From Pseudomonas pergaminensis (GTDB lineage Bacteria; Pseudomonadota; Gammaproteobacteria; Pseudomonadales; Pseudomonadaceae): a stretch of DNA of 64,000 bases. The position numbers and the translations under genes are program-made. The stretch spans positions 2,914,001 through 2,978,000 of the forward strand of contig NZ_CP078013.2 in NCBI RefSeq assembly GCF_024112395.2, given 5' to 3'. Each line of letters starts with the position of its first letter. Position 1 is the stretch's first letter. The notes under the pieces are model-generated. The model was not told where the DNA came from and did no database searches. It worked only from the letters and a program-made list of their open reading frames with translations. This document shows positions 9,270 to 17,752 of the stretch, piece by piece.

Positions 9270-10136
9270 ATGAAAAAGCTTATCGGCATCTACACCAGCC
9301 CCCGCGCCCACTGGGTCGGCGATGGCTTCCCGGTGCGCACGCTGTTTTCCTACGACGCCATGGGCAAGCACATCAGTCCATTCCTGTTGCTGGACCACGC
9401 AGGCCCGGCGGATTTCACCCCGACCGAACAACGTCGCGGCGTTGGCCAACACCCTCATCGCGGCTTTGAAACCGTGACCATCGTCTACGACGGTGAAGTC
9501 GAACACCGCGACTCCACCGGCGCCGGCGGCACCATCGGTCCTGGCGACGTGCAATGGATGACCGCCGCCAAGGGCATCCTCCACGAGGAGTTCCATTCCG
9601 CAGCCTTCGCCCGCAGCGGTGGGGCGCTGGAGATGGTGCAACTGTGGGTCAACCTGCCGGCCAAGGACAAAATGGCCGACGCCGGCTACCAGACGATCGT
9701 CGACGGCGACATCCCGGTATTGCCCTTGGCCAACGACGCCGGGCAACTGCGGCTGATTGCCGGCGAGTTCGCCGGTACCCGGGGCCCGGCCCGAACGTTT
9801 ACGCCCATCGACGTGTGGGACCTGCGCCTCAACGCCGGCAAGCCCGTCACCCTGGACCTGCACGAGGGGCGCAACACCGCCCTGGTGATCCTGCGCGGCA
9901 CGGTGCTGGTCAATGGCGAGGAAGTCGCGCGCCAAGGCCAATTGGCGTTGTTCGAGCGTGATGGCCGCCAGCTCACACTGGAAGCCAATGATGACGCCAA
10001 GGTGTTGCTGCTCAGTGGTGAGCCGATCGACGAGCCTATCGTTGGGCATGGGCCGTTCGTGATGAACACCGAGCAGGAGATTCATCAGGCGTTTGCCGAT
10101 TTCCACTCGGGCAAGTTCGGGCAGATGCACGCCTGA
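9270..10136 (+). CDS. pirin-family bicupin protein
   Basis: A 288-residue cytoplasmic protein with the pirin N-terminal cupin. The metal ligands are visible in HPHRGFETVT (two His) and in KGILHEEF (His and Glu). The second cupin half follows (DLHEGRNTALVILRGTVLVNGEE). ATG 9270 is preceded by a strong GGAGG at 9259-9263, which rules out the in-frame ATG nine codons earlier. Pirins include quercetinase-like dioxygenases and redox sensors; the sequence does not say which. It sits alone between the MFS exporter and a REP pair. Confidence 0.93.
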   Translation: MKKLIGIYTSPRAHWVGDGFPVRTLFSYDAMGKHISPFLLLDHAGPADFTPTEQRRGVGQHPHRGFETVTIVYDGEVEHRDSTGAGGTIGPGDVQWMTAAKGILHEEFHSAAFARSGGALEMVQLWVNLPAKDKMADAGYQTIVDGDIPVLPLANDAGQLRLIAGEFAGTRGPARTFTPIDVWDLRLNAGKPVTLDLHEGRNTALVILRGTVLVNGEEVARQGQLALFERDGRQLTLEANDDAKVLLLSGEPIDEPIVGHGPFVMNTEQEIHQAFADFHSGKFGQMHA

Positions 10137-10154
10137 CGACCCGCTGCAAAACCC

Positions 10155-10242
10155 TGTGGGAGCTGGCTTGCCGGCGATAGCATCAGCGCGGTGTAACGCA
10201 TACACCGAGGCGCCTGCATCGCAGGCAAGCCAGCTCCCACAT
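10155..10242. repeat. REP inverted pair
   Basis: Two REP halves face each other: TGTGGGAGCTGGCTTGCCGGC and, 85 bp on, its near complement ending CAAGCCAGCTCCCACA. They lie between the pirin and the MscS-like gene. This copy starts with TGTGGGAGC rather than TGTAGGAGC. Confidence 0.85.
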
Positions 10243-10302
10243 TTTGTTTCCAGCGTTCTCATTTCATGCGATCTTCCCGTCATTGCCCCTGGAGTCGCCT
10301 GG

Positions 10303-11748
10303 ATGCCCTCACTTATCGCTGATCACCCGATGTTGTGCGCCCTGGCGCTGATTTTTATCGACATCGCCGTGTGGCGTCTTATTTCCGTCAACCTCGCCAA
10401 TTGGAAGCTGGCCGCGCGGTTGGTGATCTTTGCCGTGTTCAGTGCCGTGCTGTTCAACGACGGCATGAACCCCATGCAACTCGCGCCCTATGCGGACAAC
10501 ACCGCCTTGCACCTGGCGGCGACGGCGTTGCAGATCGGCTGGTGGCTGTTCGCGGCGCGAACGCTGACGGTATTGCTGGGTGCGGTAATGATGCAGCGGG
10601 TCGGGCACACCGGGCGGTTATTGCAGGACCTGATGGGGGCGGTGATCTTCCTGATCGCGATCATTGCCGCCATGGCCTATGTGCTCGACTTGCCGGTCAA
10701 AGGCGTGCTCGCCACCTCCGGCGCGGTGGCGATCATCGTCGGCCTGGCGCTGCAAAGCACCCTGAGCGACGTATTTTCCGGGATCGTGCTTAATACCACC
10801 AAGCCCTATCAGCTCGATGACTGGATCTCCATCGATGGCACCGAAGGCCGGGTGACGGACATCGACTGGCGCGCCACGCGCCTGCAAACCTCCCAGGGCA
10901 GCATGGCGGTGATCCCCAATTCCCTGGCGGCCAAGGCCAAGATCGTCAACTTCTCGCGCCCGGCAGATATGTTCGGCCTGACGGTCAGCCTGCAGGTCAG
11001 CCCCCACGCGCGGCCACAGACAGTTATCGAGGCCTTGGAACGGGCGATGCAAGGGTGTCGGCCGCTGCTGGCCAAGCCGGCACCCAGCGTGGCGTTCAAG
11101 ACCTCGGCCAGTGGCGGCGTCGAGTATGAAATCAGCGGGTTCGTGCCAGCCATGACCCTCAAGCGTGAGGTGCGCAACCAGCTGTACGACCTGGCCTTCC
11201 GTCACCTGCAAGCGGCGGGCGTCGGCTTGCTGTCAGCGACTGAAAGCAGTGCGCCACCGAGCATGTCTGCCGCGCGCGCGTTGCTGGAGCGGTCGTCGAT
11301 TTTCTCCACGCTGCGCCAGGAAGAAAAAGACACCTTCAGCCAGAACATGACCCTGCACACCTACCGCGCGGGCGAGATGATCCTGCCGGCGGGGGAGGTC
11401 AGCGATCATTTGTTCATTGTTGAGTCCGGTGTGGTCTCGGTGATGCTGACCAAGGGCGGGCACACGTTCGAGGCCGGGCGCATGGGGCCGGGAGAGGTGA
11501 TCGGCGAGGCGGGCATTCTGTCGGACCAGGCGGCGCTGGCGGATTTCACCGCGAAGACGTTCTGTTCCCTGTACCGCATCGAGAAGGAATACTTGAAGCC
11601 GTGCCTGGATGCGCGGCACGACATCAGCGAAGCCATGAAGAGTTTGCTGGATTTCCGCCTGCACGCCGCGCAGGCGTTGACCCAGGAAGCACCGGTGGTG
11701 CCGGTGAAGAAGGGCTTCCTGCAGTGGCTGCGCCAGCGCGGTCGTTGA
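10303..11748 (+). CDS. MscS-type channel with C-terminal cyclic-nucleotide-binding domain
   Basis: A 481-residue inner-membrane protein with four or five hydrophobic helices in the first 160 residues. The MscS pore/beta domain follows (ATSGAVAIIVGLALQSTLSDVFSGIVL, then QLDDWISIDGTEGRVTDIDWRATRL). Residues about 335-450 form a cyclic-nucleotide-binding fold (FSTLRQEEKDTFSQNM, AGEMILPAGEVSDHLFIVESG, GPGEVIGEAGILSD). This matches the bCNG class of MscS homologues, which may be ligand-gated rather than tension-gated. ATG 10303 has GGAG nine bases upstream; the frame stays open farther upstream, but only through the REP region. No operon partner. Confidence 0.92.
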   Translation: MPSLIADHPMLCALALIFIDIAVWRLISVNLANWKLAARLVIFAVFSAVLFNDGMNPMQLAPYADNTALHLAATALQIGWWLFAARTLTVLLGAVMMQRVGHTGRLLQDLMGAVIFLIAIIAAMAYVLDLPVKGVLATSGAVAIIVGLALQSTLSDVFSGIVLNTTKPYQLDDWISIDGTEGRVTDIDWRATRLQTSQGSMAVIPNSLAAKAKIVNFSRPADMFGLTVSLQVSPHARPQTVIEALERAMQGCRPLLAKPAPSVAFKTSASGGVEYEISGFVPAMTLKREVRNQLYDLAFRHLQAAGVGLLSATESSAPPSMSAARALLERSSIFSTLRQEEKDTFSQNMTLHTYRAGEMILPAGEVSDHLFIVESGVVSVMLTKGGHTFEAGRMGPGEVIGEAGILSDQAALADFTAKTFCSLYRIEKEYLKPCLDARHDISEAMKSLLDFRLHAAQALTQEAPVVPVKKGFLQWLRQRGR

Positions 11749-11870
11749 GGGCTGAAGCCGACTAACCTGCGTTTTTCGCACGTTACCCCACGCAATAAAT
11801 CGTTTGTCCAACGGCTGGCCGATGACAAAACTGCAGGTCACTCGGATAACAACAACGTTGGGCAAACCAC

Positions 11871-13295
11871 ATGCAACTCGAGCGCAATTTTTTCAACGGT
11901 CAATTTGTCGAACCTGCCAGTGATGCACTGATCGCGGTCTACAACCCCGCCACCGAAGCCTTGGTGGGCCACGTCAGCGCCGCCACGCCGGATGAAGCGG
12001 TTGCCGCCGTCGACGCCGCCGCCATTGCCCAGAAAACCTGGGGCAAACTCACCAGTATCGAACGCGCCGAGCACCTGCGTGCATTCGCCGATGCGCTGGA
12101 TGCCTGCGCCGAAGCCATTGGCACCGCGTTGGCCAGCGAATCCGGCAAGAGTGTCAGCGATGCCAGCAACGAGGCGCGCTACGCCGCACAGATCACCCGC
12201 TACCACGCCGAATGGGCGCGTCGGATCGAAGGCGAGATCATCCCCAGCGATACCCCGGACGAAAACCTGTTCCTGCAACGCGAGCCGATTGGCGTCGTGG
12301 CCTGCCTGATCCCGTTCAATTACCCGGTCTACACCCTGCTGCGCAAGATCGCCCCGGCGCTGATCGCAGGTAACACCGTGGTGGTGCGGCCAAGCAACAA
12401 CACGCCGCTGTCGGCGTTTGAAATCGCCAAGGCCGTGGTCCAGGCCGGGGTGCCAGCCGGCGTGATCAACATCCTGACCATGGACCACGCCACCGCCGCC
12501 AGCGTCTGCACTCACAAGGCCGTCGGCCTGATTACCCTCACCGGTAGCGTGAATGCCGGGCGCATCGTGCTGGACTACTGCAAGGCCAATATCGCCAAGC
12601 CGTCCCTGGAATTGGGCGGCAAGACCCCGGCGATCATCGAGGCGGATGCCAACCTGGAACAGGCCGCCAGCGCCATCGTCGCCTCCAAGACCACCCACTG
12701 CGGCCAACTGTGCACGGCGGTGGAGCGGGTATATGTGCATGAAAGCGTCTACGCGCCGTTCCTGGCGCTGCTGAAAAGCAAGATCAGCGCGGTGAAGTTC
12801 GGTGATCGCGCCAGCGACGAAAGCCTGATGGGCCCCCTGGTCAATGCCAGCGCGCAACAGCATATCCATGCCATGGTCGAGCGCGCCCTGGCCGCTGGTG
12901 CTGTACTGGAAGCAGGTGGCGTGCTGCCCGAAGGCCCGGGACATTTCTACCCGCCGACCCTGCTGAGCGGTTGCCGCCAGGACATGGAAATCATCCAGGA
13001 AGAAATCTTCGGCCCGGTGCTGCCGGTGCTCAAGTACCGCGACATCGACGAAGCACTGGCCATGGCCAACGACCACCAGTTCGGCCTGTCGTCGGTGCTC
13101 TACACCGAGAACTACCGCACGGCGATGAAAGTGGCGAATGCCATCGAAGCTGGCGAGTTGTACGTCAACCGCACCCCGGCGGACCCTTACCAGGGCTTCC
13201 ATGCCGGCTGGAAACGCTCAGGGCTGGGCGGCGATGACGGTAAGCACGGGATGCTTGAGTTCACCCAGACCCGCCTGGTGGTCATGAAGTACTGA
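11871..13295 (+). CDS. NAD-dependent aldehyde dehydrogenase, AldA (lactaldehyde/glycolaldehyde)-like
   Basis: A 474-residue cytoplasmic ALDH with the full catalytic set: LELGGKTP (general-base Glu), the active-site Cys in HCGQLCTAVERVYV and the NAD-binding LTGSVNAG. The C-terminus YQGFHAGWKRSGLGGDDGKHGMLEF closely resembles E. coli AldA, which oxidises L-lactaldehyde and glycolaldehyde. It is the first gene of a four-gene plus-strand operon (ALDH, MFS, enolase-superfamily enzyme, GMC oxidoreductase). In that setting it would oxidise a small hydroxyaldehyde released from a sugar acid or polyol. Substrate not determinable here. Confidence 0.92.
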   Translation: MQLERNFFNGQFVEPASDALIAVYNPATEALVGHVSAATPDEAVAAVDAAAIAQKTWGKLTSIERAEHLRAFADALDACAEAIGTALASESGKSVSDASNEARYAAQITRYHAEWARRIEGEIIPSDTPDENLFLQREPIGVVACLIPFNYPVYTLLRKIAPALIAGNTVVVRPSNNTPLSAFEIAKAVVQAGVPAGVINILTMDHATAASVCTHKAVGLITLTGSVNAGRIVLDYCKANIAKPSLELGGKTPAIIEADANLEQAASAIVASKTTHCGQLCTAVERVYVHESVYAPFLALLKSKISAVKFGDRASDESLMGPLVNASAQQHIHAMVERALAAGAVLEAGGVLPEGPGHFYPPTLLSGCRQDMEIIQEEIFGPVLPVLKYRDIDEALAMANDHQFGLSSVLYTENYRTAMKVANAIEAGELYVNRTPADPYQGFHAGWKRSGLGGDDGKHGMLEFTQTRLVVMKY

Positions 13296-13368
13296 TCCAC
13301 GAATACCCGCAACACCCTTAATAAAAACAATTATCGGGGCACCCGTGCATCGGGTGCCTGAGGTCCGA

Positions 13369-14682
13369 ATGATGTCCAAGCCTGCACCCGTTGCCCAGGT
13401 TCCCGCTGCCGTGCCTGCGGCAAACAGCGACACAGCCAGTCGCTATTTCCAATTGATGTTGCTGGTGCTGGCCGCCGGGGCGATCTACCCGATCCTCTAC
13501 CTGCGCCAGGTCTACCAGACCACCATGCTCGACGTGTTCCACATCAACCACAGCGAGCTGGGCTACCTGTACTCCATGCTCGGCACGATCTTCCTGCTCA
13601 GTTACCTGCCCAGCGGTTGGCTGGCGGACCGCTTGCCGCCGCGCTTCCTGATCTTCTTCTCGCTGGTCGCCACCGGCGCCTTGGGCCTGTGGTATTCCAC
13701 CGTGCCGTCGATGACCGGCCTGATGATTATCTTCGGCTGCTGGGGCCTGACCACCGGCCTGACGTTCTGGGCCTCGGTGCTCAAGCGCGTAAAGATGATC
13801 GCCCACCACAGCGAGCAAGGCCGTTTCTTTGGCATCCTCGATGGCGGTCGCGGGCTGGTCGAGGCGCTGTTGGCCACCGTGGCCCTGGGGCTGTTCGCCT
13901 ACGCCACCGAGACCCGCAGCCAGACGGCTGCCGAAGGCTTCAAGCACGTGGTCTACCTGTACTCCTTCGTGTGCATCGCCATCGGCTGCGTGCTGGTGCT
14001 GCTCAAGGACCCCAAGTCCATGGCCGAGACGGCGGTGGTGGAGAAGGGCAAGTTCAACCTGGTCGCCGACCTGACCACCCTGGTGAAAATCCCCGAGCTG
14101 TGGCTGGTGACCGCCATCGTGTTCTGCGGTTACCACATGTTCTGGGCCACCTACAGCTTCTCCGATTACCTGCAGGGTAGCGGCATGACCGCCGTGATGG
14201 CTGGCACCATCACCACCATCAAGCTGTGGATGCGCCCCATCGGCGGCATCGGCGGCGGCTGGCTGGGGGATAAGTTCTCGAACATCTCGGTGTTGATCGT
14301 CGCACTGGTGCTGGTGACCCTGGCCATGGTCGGGCTGATCGTGTTCCCGGCACTCAACAGCCTGGGCCTGCTGATCGGTACAGTGATCTTCATCGGCCTG
14401 ATGACCTACGCGATCCGTGGCCTGTACTGGGCGATCCTCGACAGCTGCGACATCCCGCTGCGTATCACCGGCCTGGCCATCGGCATTGTCTCGGTGGTGG
14501 GTTACCTGCCCGACACCTTTATCCCGCTGATCAACGGCTACCTGACCGACACCTACCCAGGCAAGGCCGGCTACAACCTGTATTTCGGCTACATCGCCTT
14601 TATCGGCGTGCTCGGCACCCTTGCGGCCTTGACCCTGCGCGCCCGAATCAATCGTAAAAAATTCAACCAGACAGGTGCCTGA
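13369..14682 (+). CDS. MFS permease, YihN/sugar-acid transporter type
   Basis: A 437-residue protein with about twelve membrane helices. The helix 2-3 MFS loop is present (GWLADRLPPRFLIFFS). The second half contains SGMTAVMAGTITTIKLWMRPIGG and GWLGDKFSN, as in YihN-like importers. ATG 13369 has GAGG upstream; ATG 13372 is equally possible. Its TGA is followed after one base by the ATG of the enolase-superfamily gene, so the two are coupled. It probably imports the substrate of the operon. Confidence 0.88.
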   Translation: MMSKPAPVAQVPAAVPAANSDTASRYFQLMLLVLAAGAIYPILYLRQVYQTTMLDVFHINHSELGYLYSMLGTIFLLSYLPSGWLADRLPPRFLIFFSLVATGALGLWYSTVPSMTGLMIIFGCWGLTTGLTFWASVLKRVKMIAHHSEQGRFFGILDGGRGLVEALLATVALGLFAYATETRSQTAAEGFKHVVYLYSFVCIAIGCVLVLLKDPKSMAETAVVEKGKFNLVADLTTLVKIPELWLVTAIVFCGYHMFWATYSFSDYLQGSGMTAVMAGTITTIKLWMRPIGGIGGGWLGDKFSNISVLIVALVLVTLAMVGLIVFPALNSLGLLIGTVIFIGLMTYAIRGLYWAILDSCDIPLRITGLAIGIVSVVGYLPDTFIPLINGYLTDTYPGKAGYNLYFGYIAFIGVLGTLAALTLRARINRKKFNQTGA

Positions 14683-14683
14683 G

Positions 14684-15901
14684 ATGAAAATCGTCGCCCT
14701 TGAAACCCATATCGTCGCTGTTCCGCCACCCCATATCGGTGGCATGTACTGGCTGTTCGTCAAACTCAAGACCGACTGCGGCATCGAAGGCGTCGGCGAG
14801 ATCTACGCTGCCACCTTCGGCCCCAAGGCCATGCTGCCGATCATCGAGGACGTGTTCGAGCGTTACCTGCTCAACCACGACCCGCACCATATCGAGCGTT
14901 TCTTTCGCCAGGCGTATTCGAGCGGCTTCACTCAACGCCCGGACCTGACCATGATGGGCGTGGTCAGCGGCCTGGAAATGGCCTGCTGGGACATTATCGG
15001 CAAGGCCGCCAACAAGCCCGTCTACGAGCTGCTCGGCGGCAAGGTCAACGAGCGCCTGCGTTCCTACACCTACCTGTACCCGGTCAACAGCAAGGGCGAG
15101 TACGACTACGACGACCCGGACCTGGCCGCCGAGTGCGCCATCGAGAACATGAACAAAGGCTTCACCGCCGTGAAGTTCGACCCGGCAGGCCCGTACACCG
15201 CGTATTCCGGCCACCAGATCTCGCTGGAAGTGCTGGAGCGCTGCGAGACGTTCTGCCGCAAGATCCGCGAAGCGGTGGGCGACAAGTGCGACCTGCTGTT
15301 CGGCACCCATGGGCAGATGGTGCCGTCGTCGGCGATCCGCCTGGCCAAGCGCTTGGAGAAGTACGACCCGCTGTGGTTCGAAGAGCCCGTGCCGCCCGGC
15401 CAGGAAGACGCCATGGCCCAGGTCGCGGCCAAGACCAGCATCCCGATTGCCACCGGCGAACGCCTGACCACCAAGTATGAGTTCTTCAAGCTGCTGCAGG
15501 CGGGCGGTGCGTCGATCCTGCAGATGAACGTGGCACGCTGTGGCGGGCTGCTGGAGGCCAAGAAGATCGCGAGCATGGCCGAGGCCTACTACGCGCAAAT
15601 CGCGCCGCACTTGTACAACGGGCCGATTGGCGCGGCGGCGAGTTTCCAGCTGGCCACCTGCACGCCGAACTTCCTGATCCAGGAAAGCATCATGACCTGG
15701 GGCGGTTTCCATGCCGAAGTCCTGACCAAGCCGCTGCACTGGGAGGACGGCTACATCATCCCGTCCACCGAGCCAGGCCTGGGCGTGGAACTGAACATGG
15801 ACGTGGTGCGCAAGCACACGCCGTACACCGGTGAGCGCCTGCACCTGCAAATGGCGCCGACCCCGGCTGACGTGAAAGACACTTCGCCCGCCAAGGGCTA
15901 A
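14684..15901 (+). CDS. enolase-superfamily (mandelate racemase/GalD-like) sugar-acid dehydratase
   Basis: A 405-residue protein with the MLE/MR N-terminal capping domain and TIM barrel. Visible barrel motifs are VKFDPAGP near residue 164, LLFGTHGQ near 207, WFEEPVPP near 232, IATGERL near 257 and IAPHLYNGP near 307. The GalD-like acid/base His is present in GTHGQ, but the metal-ligand Asp expected two residues before it is Gly. The Glu of FEEP, the Glu of TGER and the barrel His are kept. It probably dehydrates an aldonic-type sugar acid supplied by the neighbouring MFS and GMC/ALDH proteins. ATG 14684 lies one base after the MFS stop. Confidence 0.85.
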   Translation: MKIVALETHIVAVPPPHIGGMYWLFVKLKTDCGIEGVGEIYAATFGPKAMLPIIEDVFERYLLNHDPHHIERFFRQAYSSGFTQRPDLTMMGVVSGLEMACWDIIGKAANKPVYELLGGKVNERLRSYTYLYPVNSKGEYDYDDPDLAAECAIENMNKGFTAVKFDPAGPYTAYSGHQISLEVLERCETFCRKIREAVGDKCDLLFGTHGQMVPSSAIRLAKRLEKYDPLWFEEPVPPGQEDAMAQVAAKTSIPIATGERLTTKYEFFKLLQAGGASILQMNVARCGGLLEAKKIASMAEAYYAQIAPHLYNGPIGAAASFQLATCTPNFLIQESIMTWGGFHAEVLTKPLHWEDGYIIPSTEPGLGVELNMDVVRKHTPYTGERLHLQMAPTPADVKDTSPAKG

Positions 15902-15928
15902 AAAAAACGACTGATGCGGTAACCGTGA

Positions 15929-17542
15929 ATGACATATGACTACATCATCGCCGGCGCTGGCGCCGCAGGCTGCATCCTCGCCAACCGGTTGTCCGCCTCG
16001 GGCGAACACTCCGTGTTGTTGCTGGAAGCCGGTGGCAAGGACAGTTCCTGGTGGTTCAAGATCCCGGTCGGTTTCGCCAAGATGTATTACAACCCGACCT
16101 TCAACTGGATGTACTACAGCCAGCCGCAAAAACAGTTGGCTGGCCGCAAGATCTACGCGCCACGCGGCAAAGTGCAGGGCGGCTCGGGCTCGATCAACGC
16201 GATGATCTACGTACGCGGCCAGGCCCATGACTTCAATGACTGGGCCGCCAATGGCAACGACGGCTGGGGTTTCAAGGACGTGCTGCCGTACTTCCGCAAG
16301 CTGGAGAACCACCCGCTGGGCGACACCGAGTACCACGGCGGCAGCGGCCCCATCAGCATTACGCCGATGAAGGGCCAGACCCACCCGATCTGCGACGTGT
16401 TCCTCAAGGGCTGCGAGCAACTGGGCTATGCCCACAGCGATGACTTCAACGGCCCGAACTTCGAAGGCGCGGGCCTGTATGACGTCAACACCCGCAATGG
16501 CGAACGCTGCTCCAGCAGCTTTGCGCACCTGCACCCGGCGCTGGGGCGCCCGAACCTGACGGTGGCGCTGCACGCCTTGGTGGACCGCGTGCTGTTCGAC
16601 GACCAGCAGCGTGCCACCGGCATTGCCGTCACCCAACACGGCGTGGCCCGTACCTTCACCGCGCGCAAGGAAGTGATCCTGTGTGCCGGCGCGGTCGACA
16701 CGCCGAAGATCCTGCAACTGTCCGGTGTGGCCGACCAGAAGCTGTTGGCCGAGCACAACATCCCGCTGGTCAAGCACTTGCCGGCCGTGGGGGAAAACCT
16801 GCAGGACCACCTGTGCGCCAGTTACTACTACAAGGCCAATATCCCGACGTTGAATGACGAGCTCAGTTCGTTGTTCGGCCAACTGAAACTCGGCCTCAAG
16901 TACCTGCTGACCCGCAAGGGCGCGCTGGCGATGAGCGTCAACCAGGCCGGTGGGTTCTTTCGCGGCAACGATGAGCAGAAGGACCCGAACCTGCAGCTGT
17001 ACTTCAACCCGCTGTCGTACCAGATCCCGAAAAACAACAAGGCCAGCCTCAAGCCCGAGCCGTATTCCGGCTTCCTGCTGTGCTTCAACCCATGCCGGCC
17101 GACCAGCCGCGGCACCATCCGTATTGCCTCGAAGAACCCACGGGACGCGGCCTTGATCGACCCCAACTACCTCAGCACCCAGAAGGACATCGACGAGGTG
17201 ATCCAGGGCAGCCGGCTGATGCGCAAGATCATGCAGGCTCCGGCGCTCAAGAGCATCACGGTCGATGAGGTATTGCCCGGCAAAGCGGTGCAGACCGATG
17301 AGCAGATGCTGCAATACTTCCGCGAGAACAGCGGCTCGATCTACCACCTGTGCGGCTCCTGCGCCATGGGCTCGGATCCGCAGGTATCGGTGGTGGACAA
17401 GCGCCTGAAGGTGCACGGGCTGGCGGGGCTGCGCATCGTCGATGCATCGATCTTCCCCAACGTAACCTCGGGTAATACCCATGCGGCAGTATTGATGGTG
17501 GCAGAGAAGGGCGCCGACCTGATCCTGGAGGATGCCCACTGA
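15929..17542 (+). CDS. GMC-family FAD oxidoreductase (choline/alcohol dehydrogenase-like)
   Basis: A 537-residue flavoprotein with the N-terminal FAD dinucleotide fold (DYIIAGAGAAGCILANRLS), GMC signature 1 (GKVQGGSGSINAMIYVRG) and signature 2 (CAGAVDTPKILQLSGV). The C-terminal catalytic region has the active-site His in HLCGSCAMG and the second in GNTHAAVLMVAEK. No signal peptide, so cytoplasmic or loosely membrane-attached. GMC enzymes oxidise a primary or secondary alcohol with FAD; here it would feed the AldA-like dehydrogenase or make the acid for the dehydratase. Last gene of the operon, 27 bp after the dehydratase, followed by REP elements. Confidence 0.92.
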   Translation: MTYDYIIAGAGAAGCILANRLSASGEHSVLLLEAGGKDSSWWFKIPVGFAKMYYNPTFNWMYYSQPQKQLAGRKIYAPRGKVQGGSGSINAMIYVRGQAHDFNDWAANGNDGWGFKDVLPYFRKLENHPLGDTEYHGGSGPISITPMKGQTHPICDVFLKGCEQLGYAHSDDFNGPNFEGAGLYDVNTRNGERCSSSFAHLHPALGRPNLTVALHALVDRVLFDDQQRATGIAVTQHGVARTFTARKEVILCAGAVDTPKILQLSGVADQKLLAEHNIPLVKHLPAVGENLQDHLCASYYYKANIPTLNDELSSLFGQLKLGLKYLLTRKGALAMSVNQAGGFFRGNDEQKDPNLQLYFNPLSYQIPKNNKASLKPEPYSGFLLCFNPCRPTSRGTIRIASKNPRDAALIDPNYLSTQKDIDEVIQGSRLMRKIMQAPALKSITVDEVLPGKAVQTDEQMLQYFRENSGSIYHLCGSCAMGSDPQVSVVDKRLKVHGLAGLRIVDASIFPNVTSGNTHAAVLMVAEKGADLILEDAH

Positions 17543-17546
17543 CCCT

Positions 17547-17702
17547 TGTAGGAGCCTGGCCTGCCGGCGATGGCGCCTTCGATTTCTGCGCTGACCTTGC
17601 GCACGCCATCGCCGGCAAGCCGGGCGCCTACAGAAATTGCCGGGCCTGATCCCGCGCATTCAGACCTGAAACCCGCACCCTGTAGGAGCCGGCTTGCCGG
17701 CA
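17547..17702. repeat. REP pair plus a solitary REP half
   Basis: An inverted REP pair (17547-17633) and a separate single REP half (about 17680-17702, TGTAGGAGCCGGCTTGCCGG) fill the space between the convergent GMC and DSD1-type genes. It may act as a bidirectional transcript end. Confidence 0.8.
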
Positions 17703-17752
17703 AAAAACCCCAACACCGCCGCGCTTGCCCTGATACTCCACGTCAAAGTGGG

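Noticed and set aside
14663..17659. A 998-codon open frame on the minus strand opposite the enolase-superfamily and GMC genes
   Set aside because: It is the antisense shadow of two well-conserved genes in high-GC DNA; the protein is rich in Arg/His/Gln with no recognisable domain.
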